This document shows, in pieces, positions 51,831-61,942 of a DNA stretch of 64,000 bases. The stretch spans positions 62,001-126,000 of the forward strand of contig NZ_FQZU01000014.1 of assembly GCF_900142135.1 (NCBI RefSeq), given 5' to 3'. Below the pieces are notes generated by a model. It saw only the letters and a program-made list of their open reading frames with translations. It was not told the origin of the DNA and made no database searches. The first letter of the stretch is position 1, and each line of letters opens with the position of its first letter. This DNA is from Desulfatibacillum alkenivorans DSM 16219 (GTDB lineage: Bacteria > Desulfobacterota > Desulfobacteria > Desulfobacterales > Desulfatibacillaceae). Position numbers and translations under genes: made by a program.

Positions 51831-51906
51831 TTAGTCAAGGCGGAAGGATTTGCAGCGCAAAGGAAGCTCGGACCTGATTTTCCGGCGCTTTATTCCTTCC
51901 GGGACT

Positions 51907-52923
51907 CTACATTTCCAGGGCTTTGATCCACTTGTAAAGAATAGCGGGATACCCCAATGCGCTGGAATTGACGAATGCGGGCAGGCTGTATACGGCCATG
52001 GACCGGACAGCCGGGACGTTACGCAATTCCGGATCTCTCGCCAGCGCTTCCTTGAGGGCCTTTTGCCCGGCGTAAGAATCGCCGGTCATGACAATCACGT
52101 CCGGGTTGGCGACGCCCAAGTTGGTCAGCCGGCGCAGGGTGTAGTAACCGTGGGATTCCTTGGCTCCTTCCCGAAACATCCGGTTTCCCACGTTTTCGCA
52201 GCCCAGGGGCTCCAGAAGAAATCTGTCAGTGTATCCTTCGGGCGCCTCCACCTGCAAAAAGGACTTGCCGGTTTCTTCGCTGTATACGCCTTTAAGCACA
52301 ACCACCTTCTTGCCCAAAGGCTTCTTGGGCATGGCTTTTTCAGCCTTGGCCGTCTTCTTTTTATATTCTTCCAACACCGACGCCGCGTTTTCCGGAACCC
52401 CTAAAACCGCGGCAATTTCCTGAACCGCTTTTTCCAGGCCTTCGCTGAAATCCACGAATTCCACGGTCATCCCGTGCTCTTTCAGCCTGTCCTCCAGCTT
52501 GACCATGCTTATGGTTGAATTCGCGCTGCAAGATCCGGCCCGGGACTCGGCGATCACCCGGGTGATTCCATGCTTTTTCGCCGTTTCCACCAAGAGGCTC
52601 GTATCCCCAAGCGTACGCGTGGGACACATGAGCGTGTCCGAAACCATCTCCAATTCTTTGGAGGCCGGCCAATGGGAGGATCGCACGCTCATAACCTCCG
52701 GAACCACCCCCAAATGATAAGCCACATCCACCAGGCGGTCCCCCACCATGACAATGGGGATTTTCTTGGGCGCCTTGGTTCCGTAGGCCAAAGCGCCGGG
52801 CGCCGCCAGACAAAGCGCTGCGATCATTACCATTAAAGGCGTCAGGAAACGGCGCCCGATCCCGATCTTTGTTCTATGCAGATAACCAACTGTACCCAAT
52901 TCCGATCTTTGTAAGTGCTTCAT
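51907..52923 (-). CDS. Periplasmic binding protein (BtuF/TroA-like, helical-backbone type)
   Basis: 338 residues. The N-terminal extension plus a hydrophobic stretch (TPLMVMIAALCLAAPGALAYG) makes a signal peptide, with no lipobox. The mature part has two alpha/beta lobes (IPIVMVGDRLVDVAYHLG; KKVVVLKGVYSEETGKSFL; NPDVIVMTGDSYAGQKAL) of the class that binds metal ions, haem, siderophores or cobalamin. GGAAGG is 8 nt before ATG 52923. No permease or ATPase gene adjoins it on this strand. The nearby TonB receptor suggests a shared uptake theme. Confidence 0.72.
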   Translation of the reverse strand: MKHLQRSELGTVGYLHRTKIGIGRRFLTPLMVMIAALCLAAPGALAYGTKAPKKIPIVMVGDRLVDVAYHLGVVPEVMSVRSSHWPASKELEMVSDTLMCPTRTLGDTSLLVETAKKHGITRVIAESRAGSCSANSTISMVKLEDRLKEHGMTVEFVDFSEGLEKAVQEIAAVLGVPENAASVLEEYKKKTAKAEKAMPKKPLGKKVVVLKGVYSEETGKSFLQVEAPEGYTDRFLLEPLGCENVGNRMFREGAKESHGYYTLRRLTNLGVANPDVIVMTGDSYAGQKALKEALARDPELRNVPAVRSMAVYSLPAFVNSSALGYPAILYKWIKALEM

Positions 52924-53052
52924 GTGTTGCGCCTTCCGGTGATTAGAGTTTTTACAAGGGCCGCCGGGATGCAAATTAAGTTTCCTGGCGGCCTGTTTCC
53001 GTCCCCTGTTATTGTGTATGACTAAGTTTTTTTGTCAAGCCTAAAAATGATA

Positions 53053-53081
53053 TTGACACAAAATAGATTTTTATATATCTA
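53053..53081 (+). promoter_or_regulatory. Sigma-70 type promoter for the lipoprotein gene
   Basis: TTGACA at 53053-53058, 17 bp, then TATCTA at 53076-53081 in AT-rich surroundings, about 80 bp before the lipoprotein start. The -35 is a full consensus match and the -10 matches 4 of 6. Confidence 0.55.
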
Positions 53082-53158
53082 ACTATCCCCATTGGAGCTT
53101 GGACTCCCGATGCTTTTTCCACAAAAAAATATAAAACTTGGGTAGATGGAGGAGGAAG

Positions 53159-56100
53159 ATGAAGAAGGCTTTTCTGTATCAGGTTCTCATCCTGATTATT
53201 TTGGCCGCTTTGTTCGCCGGGTGCAGCAGCAGCGACAGCGATACAGTCACTACGAAGAAAAACAACAACGGAGGTGCCGCGGGCCTTGCCATCACAGGCG
53301 CTGTTCAGGACGGCCCCATTTCCGGGGCCCGAGTGTATCTGTACAGCCGCACCACGGGCGAAATTCTTAACTTGTGCGGCTCAACTCTGGGAGGCCCCTG
53401 CGAGGCGGAGACCGATGCCAATGGCGAATTTACCATGCGCATCGATCCTGACGCGGACCTGGACGATATTATGGTCGTGGCCATGGGCGGCGAGGACGTG
53501 GAAACCGGCGTGAATTTCGACGGTCTGGAGCTCAAGGCTCCGTTAGAAATGTTTGAAGGGACGGAAGTCTCGGTGACCCCCGCCACCACTCTCATCAGCT
53601 TGCGGCTGGAAGCCGGAGACGCCCTTGCCGACGTAAAGACCCGCGTAGCCCAGTGGTTGGGAGTTTCCGAGGAGGATTTGGACAATCTTCCCACAGAAGA
53701 TCCCGACATGATGCAGCGCACCCTGTTCCTCACCCAACTGATATTGAGCAGGCTGTCCAATGGCGCGGACGACGCCTTTGGAGAGTTGTCGGAAAACGGA
53801 ATTACCGGCCTCAACAACCTGTTCGGCGCGGACGGATCTTTGAATGAAACCGGGCTGGCGGACATTTTAAGCGGTGAAGAAGCCCTGATGGCCGCCTATT
53901 TTTACCAAGTTCTCAGCGCCAGCGCCGACCCGGAAGAGGCGTTCAAGGAAATGGAGTTGTCCCTGGCCATCACCAGGGCCATCATTCAGCTTCAGGACGC
54001 CGGAGAGTCTTTCGCCGATTTTGACATCGAGAGCGCGGACATTGCGACCTATTGGTCCAACGTGCGTCTGTTGGCCCAGGCCATTCTGACAGCCGGCGGA
54101 GATGACGGAATTCCTTTGGACGGCATGGTTCCCATGCTCCTCGCCAGGTATGTAATCGACGACTTGAGCCTGGACGAAATGGCGGACTTCCTGGTTTCGG
54201 AAGCTGATTTTCTCTCCTTGATCGCCGGGGTTTCCAGCGACGAAAATATTGCTGAAATCGCCAGCGACTCCACGGAATACAACGTGGAGGTAAAACTTAC
54301 CGCCTCTGAATACCTTGGAGACGACAATCAGAAACGCCTGGAATACTACTACGGGTCCGACGTTTCCCACCTTTATGAAGCAGCGCAAGTGGTCCGCCAC
54401 GTGCGGGATGACGAAGTCAACGACCAGGTCATGGTGGAGGTTCTCTCCGGAACGGCGGACGCCGGTTTGTTCAATGATGCGAAAGACATCGTCCTGACCA
54501 ATGTCTGGCAGTCCGAATACCGGGGCGACGGTTGGCGCCGCCTGGCCCTGCGGCAAATCGAGCACGGGTATACCGCCGACGCCCTGGAATCCCTGGACAA
54601 GGCTTACTACTACTATAAGAGGGTGATCAACGCCAAGGGCGAGTCCAATATCGGAAACTCCGACACCACCAACCTACAGGGGATTTGCAACGGGTACCGC
54701 AAGGCCGGAGACAACGACGCGGCCTTGGGCGTTCTGGATTATATGGAAACCATCGCCCAGAACGAAAACACCATCACCACCTGGGGCCGCATGGCAGTAG
54801 GCGCCAGAAACGTGGCCATAGATATGATAGAGGCGGGCGATTATGGCTCGGCCCGGCCCATAATCGAGACGCTTTACGGGTACACCCAAAATTATCCGCC
54901 CAATGAGAAAAGCGGCAAGCAGTATTACAAGGCCAGGGTTTATTACATGAGTGAAACCGCCGAGCTGTACGCCGCCATCGGCGATGCGGACAAAGTTCTT
55001 GCTGTGGTTAACGCTGCGGAAGCCCTGCGCGCCAATGACGGCATTGAGAACCTGACCGCGGGCGAAACCTGGGTGTACGTTCCTTACATGGTGCTTTCCC
55101 TGTATCAAGCGGGACATGAGCAGGAAGCCTACGATCTGGCCCTGTCCATCCCGGACACTTACCAGAATTACGCAGGCTCCACCAAGAGCGCCGCGAGCTA
55201 TCAGCAGACATGTTACAAATCCATGGCCGCCAACAAGGCGGCTAACGGCAGCGTGAACGAAGCACTGGACATCGTTGACAACAAGATCGACGCAGGCAGG
55301 GATCAAATTGAGGCCCTGACCTATTACGCCTCCAATGACGCCACTCCCTACGTTGGTTTGGCTCTCATCGAAGCGGGAAATACAGTAAGCGCCACAGCGG
55401 TTTTGGAAAAAGCCGCCGGCCTGGTGGACGACCTGACCGAAAGCACGGACTATTACAAATGGCTGTACAAGGTGCATCGGGGCTACGCCAAGGTGGGCGA
55501 CCTGTATCACCGCAACGGCCAGGACTTCGAGGCCTTGTCCCAGTTATCCAAGGGCAAAGCCTACGCCGATTCCGGCATCGCATCCGTCGAATACAGGGTG
55601 GATTCCTACTGCTCCCTGGCGCAAGTCTATTTTGACATGGGCGAGACCGCAACGGCCGACAGCCTGATGGATTCCGCCATGGCTTTGATAGACGCCAACG
55701 CGTCCGCGGCCGATCCGGACGACGCCGCGGACATATACCGCTCCATCGTAATCCAGATGCTGGCAATGGGATACCGGGACGCCGCTCTTCCCGCGCTTCA
55801 ATCGGCGGCGGAGCAGGCTGACGCCATCTTTACCGGCGCCACAGCAGAGGATGATCACGACGACGCCATAGACGACGAGGTGGGCCAGCTTATCTACATA
55901 GCCGGATACTATGTGGATGCGGGATTTTACGATACGGCCGCCACGATTCTGGACGCGGCTTTGATCACGGCCTACGAGTTTTACAACACCACGGACAAAT
56001 ATGACGCCATCGTGGATATCGTGGAAGCCTACGCCGCCGCCAAGGACTTTGACTCCGCCCTGAATGCGGCCAATTCCATCCCCTACACCAGCGACAGGAA

Positions 56101-56320
56101 CGAGGCCCTTTTAATCATCGCCCAAACCATGTCGGAAGCGGACGATTTTCCGGACACGGCGGTCGCCACAGTGGACACGGACGGAGACGGCAAGCCCAAC
56201 TTCTTCCATCCCCTGGCCACCGCCCAGGAGATTACGGATTCCGGCTTGGAATTGGATGACGACTCGGACGGAGACGGCATTGGAGACGGCGCCGACGCCC
56301 GTCCGCTTTTCGCCGGCTAA
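53159..56320 (+). CDS. Large helical-repeat lipoprotein with C-terminal calcium-type Asp repeats
   Basis: 1053 residues. Signal peptide with lipobox: hydrophobic LILIILAALFAGC, Cys modified, followed by a Ser/Asp linker. Residues ~45-110 may form a carboxypeptidase-regulatory-like beta domain (VYLYSRTTGEILNLC). From ~residue 400 on, TPR-like or other alpha-alpha repeats recur (DNDAALGVLDYMETIAQ, EALDIVDNKI, GYRDAALPALQSA). The end has DTDGDGKPN and DSDGDGIGDGADARP, thrombospondin-type-3-like calcium sites. GGAGGAGGAAG precedes ATG. Probably an outer-membrane or surface lipoprotein working with the TonB receptor that follows; function unknown. Confidence 0.8.
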   Translation: MKKAFLYQVLILIILAALFAGCSSSDSDTVTTKKNNNGGAAGLAITGAVQDGPISGARVYLYSRTTGEILNLCGSTLGGPCEAETDANGEFTMRIDPDADLDDIMVVAMGGEDVETGVNFDGLELKAPLEMFEGTEVSVTPATTLISLRLEAGDALADVKTRVAQWLGVSEEDLDNLPTEDPDMMQRTLFLTQLILSRLSNGADDAFGELSENGITGLNNLFGADGSLNETGLADILSGEEALMAAYFYQVLSASADPEEAFKEMELSLAITRAIIQLQDAGESFADFDIESADIATYWSNVRLLAQAILTAGGDDGIPLDGMVPMLLARYVIDDLSLDEMADFLVSEADFLSLIAGVSSDENIAEIASDSTEYNVEVKLTASEYLGDDNQKRLEYYYGSDVSHLYEAAQVVRHVRDDEVNDQVMVEVLSGTADAGLFNDAKDIVLTNVWQSEYRGDGWRRLALRQIEHGYTADALESLDKAYYYYKRVINAKGESNIGNSDTTNLQGICNGYRKAGDNDAALGVLDYMETIAQNENTITTWGRMAVGARNVAIDMIEAGDYGSARPIIETLYGYTQNYPPNEKSGKQYYKARVYYMSETAELYAAIGDADKVLAVVNAAEALRANDGIENLTAGETWVYVPYMVLSLYQAGHEQEAYDLALSIPDTYQNYAGSTKSAASYQQTCYKSMAANKAANGSVNEALDIVDNKIDAGRDQIEALTYYASNDATPYVGLALIEAGNTVSATAVLEKAAGLVDDLTESTDYYKWLYKVHRGYAKVGDLYHRNGQDFEALSQLSKGKAYADSGIASVEYRVDSYCSLAQVYFDMGETATADSLMDSAMALIDANASAADPDDAADIYRSIVIQMLAMGYRDAALPALQSAAEQADAIFTGATAEDDHDDAIDDEVGQLIYIAGYYVDAGFYDTAATILDAALITAYEFYNTTDKYDAIVDIVEAYAAAKDFDSALNAANSIPYTSDRNEALLIIAQTMSEADDFPDTAVATVDTDGDGKPNFFHPLATAQEITDSGLELDDDSDGDGIGDGADARPLFAG

Positions 56321-56342
56321 ATCCGGCGCAAGGCGAATTAAC

Positions 56343-56373
56343 CCGGCGGCCCTTTATCCCTCGGGGCCGCCGG
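56343..56373 (+). terminator. Intrinsic terminator after the lipoprotein gene
   Basis: CCGGCGGCCC (56343-56352) and GGGCCGCCGG (56364-56373), then a T-rich tail (TTTGTAATTTTGTTT). Only 17 nt remain before the next ATG, so it may cut rather than stop expression of the receptor gene. Confidence 0.75.
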
Positions 56374-56407
56374 TTTGTAATTTTGTTTCATGGAAAGCGG
56401 TATTATC

Positions 56408-58945
56408 ATGTTTTGTAAAAATGTGTTCAAACGGGGTCTTGCCTGTTTTGCAGCAGCGTGCCTGCTGGCGGCGCCCTGCGCATCATGGGCGGAACAGGAG
56501 CCGGCGCCCCAGGATCAAGCCCAACCTGCTCCGGCAGGGGAGGACGCCGCCCAGGCGCCTCAGGTCGCCTACACCATGGAAGCTGTAGTGGTGAAGGACA
56601 AGGCCTCCAGCTCCGCCACCGGCGAGTCCGTCATTGACCAGGATTTGCTTCAAAACCTGCCCGCCGGAAACGGAAGCATCAATGAAATGCTCAAGGTGCT
56701 GCCTGATATCCAGTTCTCGGAGGATTCCCGCAGTTCACTTACGGGCGGAGAAATTCTGCCTCCCAACGTATCCATTTCAGGCGGGCGGTTTTACGAGAAC
56801 AACTTTTCCATCGACGGGATTGGAAACAACAGCCTGTTGGACCCCGCCGCGGACAACCCCAACACCATGAACGACGTGCCGGGTCATCCCCAGGAGTTTT
56901 TCCTGGACGCAGACCTGGTGGAGCAAATCAAGGTTTACGATTCCAACGTACCCGCCAGCTACGGCGGCTTTACCGGCGGCGTGGTGGACGCAACCACCAA
57001 ACGACCCGGTCTCAGGTATTCCGGCAGCGTCAAATACAGGACCACCCGGTCGGATTGGGCCTCCTTTCACATTGGCGGCGGCGAGACCGGGGAGTACGAT
57101 TTTGAGCATTCGGACAGCTATCTGAAGCAGCCGGAATTTGAAAAGCACGAATTCGCAGCCATCTTCAACGCCCCCATCAACGATTCCATGGGCGTCATCG
57201 GCAGTTACAACACCTTATGGTCCGACATTCCCCTCCGCCACCTGGACGGAAGCAAAACCCAAACGCGGCGCAACCAGAATTTTTTCGCCAAATACGCCTG
57301 GGACCTTAACGACAGCAACTTTCTGGACATCTCCGCTGCCTGCGCCCCGTATGAAGGCAAATATTTTGTGCGCAACGCCATGAACAGCGATTACATAATC
57401 AAGGCGGGCGGCGCACGATTTCTGGCTGACTACACCCATGCCCCCTTGGATTCCGGCCCCTTGAAAGTCAAACTCTCGTACCGAGAAAGCGAGAACACCC
57501 GGGAGTCGCCCCAGCATTGGCGGCTTTGGGCCACTACCGACACCTTTTCGTGGGGAAAGATCAACGGTTCTGAAACCAGCGCGGAAGGCGGATTCGGCGA
57601 CATTGAGAAAACCCAGAAAACCCTGACAACCAGCCTGGATAAAGAATTTAACGAGTTTGATACGTGGAGGATTCGGCACTCTCTCCAGGCGGGCTTCGAG
57701 TACGAACAAACCGCCGGAACATTCACCCGGGAGGACACGACATACGTGTACAAGGACGCCCGGATTTCGCCCGACATCATTTGCGACGACGACTGCTTTG
57801 ACGCCGTGGCTTACGAACAGTTTTTCACCACCAGAAACGTGTATCCCGAGGATGACGCAGAAGCCAACATCAATCTGTACGCCTGGTATCTCTCGGACAA
57901 GCTGGATATCTGGCGCATTTCTATGACGCCCGGCCTGCGGGTGACTGTGGACGACTATATGGATAACGTGAACCTGGCGCCTCGGTTTTTTATGACTCTG
58001 GACGTTTTTGACAACGAAGACACGGTGCTTTCCTTCGGCGCCAACCGGTATTACGCGCGTGCGCTCCTCACTTACAAGTTGCGGGAAGCCAAAAAGCCCT
58101 TCTATCGCGAAACCCGCACTTCGTATCACAACCAACTGACCGATTGGGAGCTATCCTCCCTGTCCGGCTCCAGCACGTATTCCTACTCCGAACTGGACAC
58201 CCCCCATTCGGACGAAATCGCTGTGGGAATCGACCAGGCGCTTTTAACCGGAACTTTTTCAGCCAAATACGTAAGCCGGGAAGGCAAGGACGAGTTCGCC
58301 CGGGACTATGGGCCCGTGCAGTCGGACGGGCTTCGGTATTTCACCATGACCAACGACGGAGAGAGCAGCCACGAAAGCTACCGGGCCTCCTGGGAAAAAT
58401 CCTGGAAAAAGCATTTTCTTTCCATGAGTTGCAACTGGCAGGAAAGCAAGAGTTCCAACCCGGATTACGACACCACCCTGGAGGATGACGAAACCTCCAG
58501 CCAAATCTGGTATAAGGGCGACCTCATCTATCTTTCCGAACTGCCGGCGGCAAACTACAACCGGCCCTTTATCGGAAAGCTCACCTATTCCGGCAAGCTG
58601 CCCTGGGGATTCACCTTTACGAGCCACACCAGCTTCCGGGAGGGATATCTTCGCATCGAGGACACAGGAGACGTCAAGCCTTTGCCGGACGATGAAGGCG
58701 GCGTGGATCCCATAACCGGGGATTCCCTGGCTACGGAAGCAGCCGTGTACGACGAAGTTCAATACGAAGACGCCTGGATTTTCGACGTCAAACTCTCCTG
58801 GACTTGCAACTATTACAGGACCCAGAAGCTCACCCTGAGTGTGGAAGTGGAAAACCTCTTCGACGAAATCTCCCGGGTGGGAAGCGACAGCGAAGAATAC
58901 GAAATGGGCCGCTTGTTCTGGGCGGAAGCCAAGTGGGAGTTTTAA
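56408..58945 (+). CDS. TonB-dependent outer membrane receptor
   Basis: About 845 residues (ATG 56408; ATG 56390 is also possible). Signal peptide GLACFAAACLLAAPCASWA. A TonB-box-like YTMEAVVVKD segment follows, then the plug domain (INEMLKVLPDIQFS, NVSISGGRFYENNFSIDGIG, LVEQIKVYDSNVPASYGGFTGGVVDATTK). The remaining ~600 residues are aromatic-rich beta strands of a 22-strand barrel, ending in a terminal Phe (AEAKWEF). It imports a siderophore, cobalamin or other ligand with energy from TonB. The Ttp-type energising genes start at 61943. Confidence 0.93.
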   Translation: MFCKNVFKRGLACFAAACLLAAPCASWAEQEPAPQDQAQPAPAGEDAAQAPQVAYTMEAVVVKDKASSSATGESVIDQDLLQNLPAGNGSINEMLKVLPDIQFSEDSRSSLTGGEILPPNVSISGGRFYENNFSIDGIGNNSLLDPAADNPNTMNDVPGHPQEFFLDADLVEQIKVYDSNVPASYGGFTGGVVDATTKRPGLRYSGSVKYRTTRSDWASFHIGGGETGEYDFEHSDSYLKQPEFEKHEFAAIFNAPINDSMGVIGSYNTLWSDIPLRHLDGSKTQTRRNQNFFAKYAWDLNDSNFLDISAACAPYEGKYFVRNAMNSDYIIKAGGARFLADYTHAPLDSGPLKVKLSYRESENTRESPQHWRLWATTDTFSWGKINGSETSAEGGFGDIEKTQKTLTTSLDKEFNEFDTWRIRHSLQAGFEYEQTAGTFTREDTTYVYKDARISPDIICDDDCFDAVAYEQFFTTRNVYPEDDAEANINLYAWYLSDKLDIWRISMTPGLRVTVDDYMDNVNLAPRFFMTLDVFDNEDTVLSFGANRYYARALLTYKLREAKKPFYRETRTSYHNQLTDWELSSLSGSSTYSYSELDTPHSDEIAVGIDQALLTGTFSAKYVSREGKDEFARDYGPVQSDGLRYFTMTNDGESSHESYRASWEKSWKKHFLSMSCNWQESKSSNPDYDTTLEDDETSSQIWYKGDLIYLSELPAANYNRPFIGKLTYSGKLPWGFTFTSHTSFREGYLRIEDTGDVKPLPDDEGGVDPITGDSLATEAAVYDEVQYEDAWIFDVKLSWTCNYYRTQKLTLSVEVENLFDEISRVGSDSEEYEMGRLFWAEAKWEF

Positions 58946-58970
58946 CCAAAACAGCAGGAAGAGCAAATTT

Positions 58971-59861
58971 ATGGAACCAGTCATTCAATGCCGTAATCTG
59001 CGCCACAGCTACAACGGTAAAAAGCAGGTTTTGAACAACCTGAATTTTACGGTGGAGGCGGGAAAAATTTTCGGGCTCCTGGGAAAGAACGGCGCCGGAA
59101 AATCCACGACCATCAATATCCTCATGGGCTTTTTGGAACCCACCAGCGGGGATTGCCGGATATTCGGGGAGCCGTCCTATAACATCAGCCCCCAAACCCG
59201 CACCCGGATCGGGCTTTTGCACGAAGGCCACCTTCAGTACGAATTCATGAGCATCGCCCAAATTGATCGTTTTTACTCGGGATTTTACGCCAAGTGGAAC
59301 CGGGATGTGTACTACGAACTCATGGAAAAGCTGGGGCTGCCCCACAACCATAAAATATTCCGCATGTCCTGCGGCCAGCGCAGCCAGGTGGCGCTTGGGC
59401 TCATCATGGCCCAGGACCCGGACCTCATGATTCTGGACGATTACTCCATGGGCCTGGACGCCGGGTACCGCAGGCTGTTTTTGGATTATCTGGCCAAATT
59501 CGTCCGGGAGCGAAAAAAGACGGCTTTGGTCACTTCCCATATTGTTCAGGATATGGAGCAGCTGGTGGACGACATCATTATTCTCAACAAGGGAAAGGTC
59601 ATAGTCCAGTCCTCGTTAAAGGAATTCCAGCAAGGATTGAGGCATTACCGCTTCACATCCCCGGATAAAGGCAAGGGCCTGCACGCTGATGAGGTCATCG
59701 CCAATTTTGACGCCGTGGAAGACCAGGTGAACGTGTTTTCCTTTCACGACAAGGAAGCTGTGGAGGCAAGGCTTAAGGAATTGCAGATCACCAATTCAGC
59801 CTTGTCCGAGCGAAACATGACTCTGGAAGAGGCTTTCATAGGCCTGACCGGTAAATATTAA
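58971..59861 (+). CDS. ABC transporter ATP-binding protein
   Basis: 296 residues. Walker A GKNGAGKST at 38-46, signature MSCGQRSQVALG near 138, Walker B LMILDDYSMGLD with Asp replacing the usual catalytic Glu at the DD position, and H-loop TSH near 178. A C-terminal extension of about 90 residues is typical of exporter-type (CcmA/NatA-like) ATPases. The adjacent permease and DUF4857 protein complete the set. ATG 58971 lies 26 nt after the receptor gene. Confidence 0.92.
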   Translation: MEPVIQCRNLRHSYNGKKQVLNNLNFTVEAGKIFGLLGKNGAGKSTTINILMGFLEPTSGDCRIFGEPSYNISPQTRTRIGLLHEGHLQYEFMSIAQIDRFYSGFYAKWNRDVYYELMEKLGLPHNHKIFRMSCGQRSQVALGLIMAQDPDLMILDDYSMGLDAGYRRLFLDYLAKFVRERKKTALVTSHIVQDMEQLVDDIIILNKGKVIVQSSLKEFQQGLRHYRFTSPDKGKGLHADEVIANFDAVEDQVNVFSFHDKEAVEARLKELQITNSALSERNMTLEEAFIGLTGKY

Positions 59862-59882
59862 GGGACGGAGCGGAGTTTTCTC

Positions 59883-60551
59883 ATGATCAAATCATTGTTC
59901 TACAAGGAATGGATCAAGCTGCGTTGGGTGCTGTTGGGCGCCGCCATCGTCACGGCCGGACTGCTTGTATACATCCTGCTGTCCGTGCGGGAGGTGATGG
60001 AATTCAAATCCGCCATGGACGCCTGGTACAATTACATTCATATTCAAAAAAACTTTTACACCGTCATAAAGTACAACGCCTTGGCCTGGGGCGCCATCTT
60101 CGCCTTCACTCAGTTTGTGTTCGAGACGAGGCAGCACAGGCTCAGGCTTTTGTTCCACCTTCCCCTGGCCCACAACCGGTCTTTGTATTGGATGATGGCT
60201 GCGGGGCTGGCGAGCCTGGCTGCGGTCTGCCTTCTCACCATGGGAGGCCTGGCCTGGATAACCCTGGCCCTTTATCCGGCCGAGGTTTTTACCAGCGTTC
60301 TGTGGACCATCGCGCCCTGGCTTGCCGCGGGCTTTGCAGCCTACTTTTGCATGGCCCTGTTTTTGCTGGAGCCTTCCTGGCAGCGCAAGGTTGCATTCCT
60401 CTTTTTGGGCTGCCTAGTAGGAATGCTTTTCTTTCAGGGAGGAGGATACGATGCCTACAAACACTCCCTGGGGGCGTATCTCGCCTTCGCTTTTGTCCTG
60501 GGCTTTGCGCCCCTGCTGCCTGCATTCCGGTTTAAGAGAGGAAGTTACTGA
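59883..60551 (+). CDS. ABC transporter permease
   Basis: 222 residues, six predicted membrane segments (for example VLLGAAIVTAGLLVYILL, WMMAAGLASLAAVCLLTM, AFLFLGCLVGMLFFQGG). It has the layout of ABC-2-like permeases with a soluble loop after the first segment. It forms a transporter with the ATPase 21 nt upstream. Its stop overlaps the next start (TGATG). Substrate unknown. Confidence 0.83.
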   Translation: MIKSLFYKEWIKLRWVLLGAAIVTAGLLVYILLSVREVMEFKSAMDAWYNYIHIQKNFYTVIKYNALAWGAIFAFTQFVFETRQHRLRLLFHLPLAHNRSLYWMMAAGLASLAAVCLLTMGGLAWITLALYPAEVFTSVLWTIAPWLAAGFAAYFCMALFLLEPSWQRKVAFLFLGCLVGMLFFQGGGYDAYKHSLGAYLAFAFVLGFAPLLPAFRFKRGSY

Positions 60552-61810
60552 TGTTGCGATTTTCAAGGCTGGCGCTTTGCGCCGTATTCATACTCACCTT
60601 GGCTTACGTCTTGCCCAACGCCTATTGGAAGGCTTTCGGCAAGTTCGAAAACAGGCCGTTTTTTCTGTACAGCATTATGCTGGATAAGTTTGTCTACAGC
60701 ATTACCGACGAGCATTTTCAAACCAAATACCTGGACGAGGAAGGCAAAGAGTACTCCAGGAGGGAGTATAACGAAAACCTTCCGTTCTTCTACTACAACA
60801 ACCTGGTTCGATGGGAGACGATTCCCAAATTCATAACCGATCTAGGCATTTCGTCGGCAGCCATCCGGCAGGAGCGGCAATTCGAAAAAATCAGGCCATC
60901 CAGTTTCGACGCCCCCCAGATAGATTTATACCCCCTGTTCGAATCGGAATCCGAGTTTTCCGGCCTGGACATGCCCGATTCCATGTTCCGCATTTCGGAT
61001 CGTATGGAGTTTATCACGGCCAGAACCAATCAAGTGGATGAGGAGGCTTCGGAAAAGTACACCAAAGCCCTTAAAGGGGCCGGGTTCGCCTTTCCCGCGA
61101 CGCACATCGCCGGCAACCCCACTACCCGCAAGGCATACGACCGGGGATATATGGTGTTGGATTCCGCCAATACGCTTTTTCACATCAAGCAGGTCAAGGG
61201 CGAGCCCTTTGTCAGGAACACCGGGCTTAAGCCGGAATTGGGCGTCAAATACCTTGACGTGGTGGAGAACATGGCCCGGGAGTTCATGGCCGTCATGGTC
61301 AACGGTAAGAACGAAATCATCCTCATCGCCCCCGAAGACTATTCCACCAGGGTTTTGCCCGTGACCGGATACGAGCCGGAGCGTATGACCTTTTACTTTA
61401 TAGGCGATCCCCTGAATCGAAACCTCATGCTCACCTGGAAGGATGAAGAAACGCACACCTTCAATTACCGGTGCCTGTTAACGGACCGGGAGTATTACGT
61501 GGAGCGGGTTTTTGAAAAGGTGTTGGAGCGGGACGCTACAGCCGGGCTGCACAAGACTGCGGATCTTCTCTTCCCCTTTGTTCTGAAGACGGAAAAGCCC
61601 TCCAGTTCCTATGTGGCGGCGGACCTGGAAATAAGCGGCGTAAGCGCCTTTGTAGGAATAGGCTTGTGTTTGGCTTTGTTGTTCGGAATCCGGTTTCGGC
61701 AGCCCAACACAGTGGATAAATGGTTTGATTTGGGCATTGTAGCCTTCACCGGTATTTTCGGACTTCTGGCCGTGACTGCCGTAGGAAGCTTTCCTCGCAC
61801 CAAGGTGTAA
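60551..61810 (+). CDS. DUF4857-type membrane protein
   Basis: 419 residues. One N-terminal membrane segment (ALCAVFILTLAYVLP), a soluble ~330-residue domain outside the membrane (REEYN..., DRMEFITARTNQVDEE, RMTFYFIGDPLNRNLM), and two C-terminal segments (ISGVSAFVGIGLCLALLFG; LGIVAFTGIFGLLAVTA). DUF4857 proteins regularly follow this kind of ABC ATPase/permease pair. The role is unknown. The gene is translationally coupled to the permease. Confidence 0.75.
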   Translation: MLRFSRLALCAVFILTLAYVLPNAYWKAFGKFENRPFFLYSIMLDKFVYSITDEHFQTKYLDEEGKEYSRREYNENLPFFYYNNLVRWETIPKFITDLGISSAAIRQERQFEKIRPSSFDAPQIDLYPLFESESEFSGLDMPDSMFRISDRMEFITARTNQVDEEASEKYTKALKGAGFAFPATHIAGNPTTRKAYDRGYMVLDSANTLFHIKQVKGEPFVRNTGLKPELGVKYLDVVENMAREFMAVMVNGKNEIILIAPEDYSTRVLPVTGYEPERMTFYFIGDPLNRNLMLTWKDEETHTFNYRCLLTDREYYVERVFEKVLERDATAGLHKTADLLFPFVLKTEKPSSSYVAADLEISGVSAFVGIGLCLALLFGIRFRQPNTVDKWFDLGIVAFTGIFGLLAVTAVGSFPRTKV

Positions 61811-61828
61811 ATCAGGCATGCCCTTCAA

Positions 61829-61918
61829 CCGGTTGACAGCCTGGAGCGGCTCCGCCCCCTCGATTGGCGTTTTCCCGCCGAGCCTGCGCCAATATTTGCC
61901 GGCCAGGTTGTCAACCGG
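61829..61918. other. 90-nt structured element in an intergenic gap
   Basis: Outer arms CCGGTTGACA-G-CCTGG (61829-61844) and CCAGG-T-TGTCAACCGG (61903-61918) form 16 continuous pairs counting one G-U. Inside is ATTGGCG/CGCCAAT (61863-61869, 61887-61893). It sits between the DUF4857 and DUF3450 genes. It could be a terminator-like or small RNA structure or a dispersed repeat; no T-run follows. Confidence 0.5.
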
Positions 61919-61942
61919 ATCTTATGATTAGGATGCATCACT

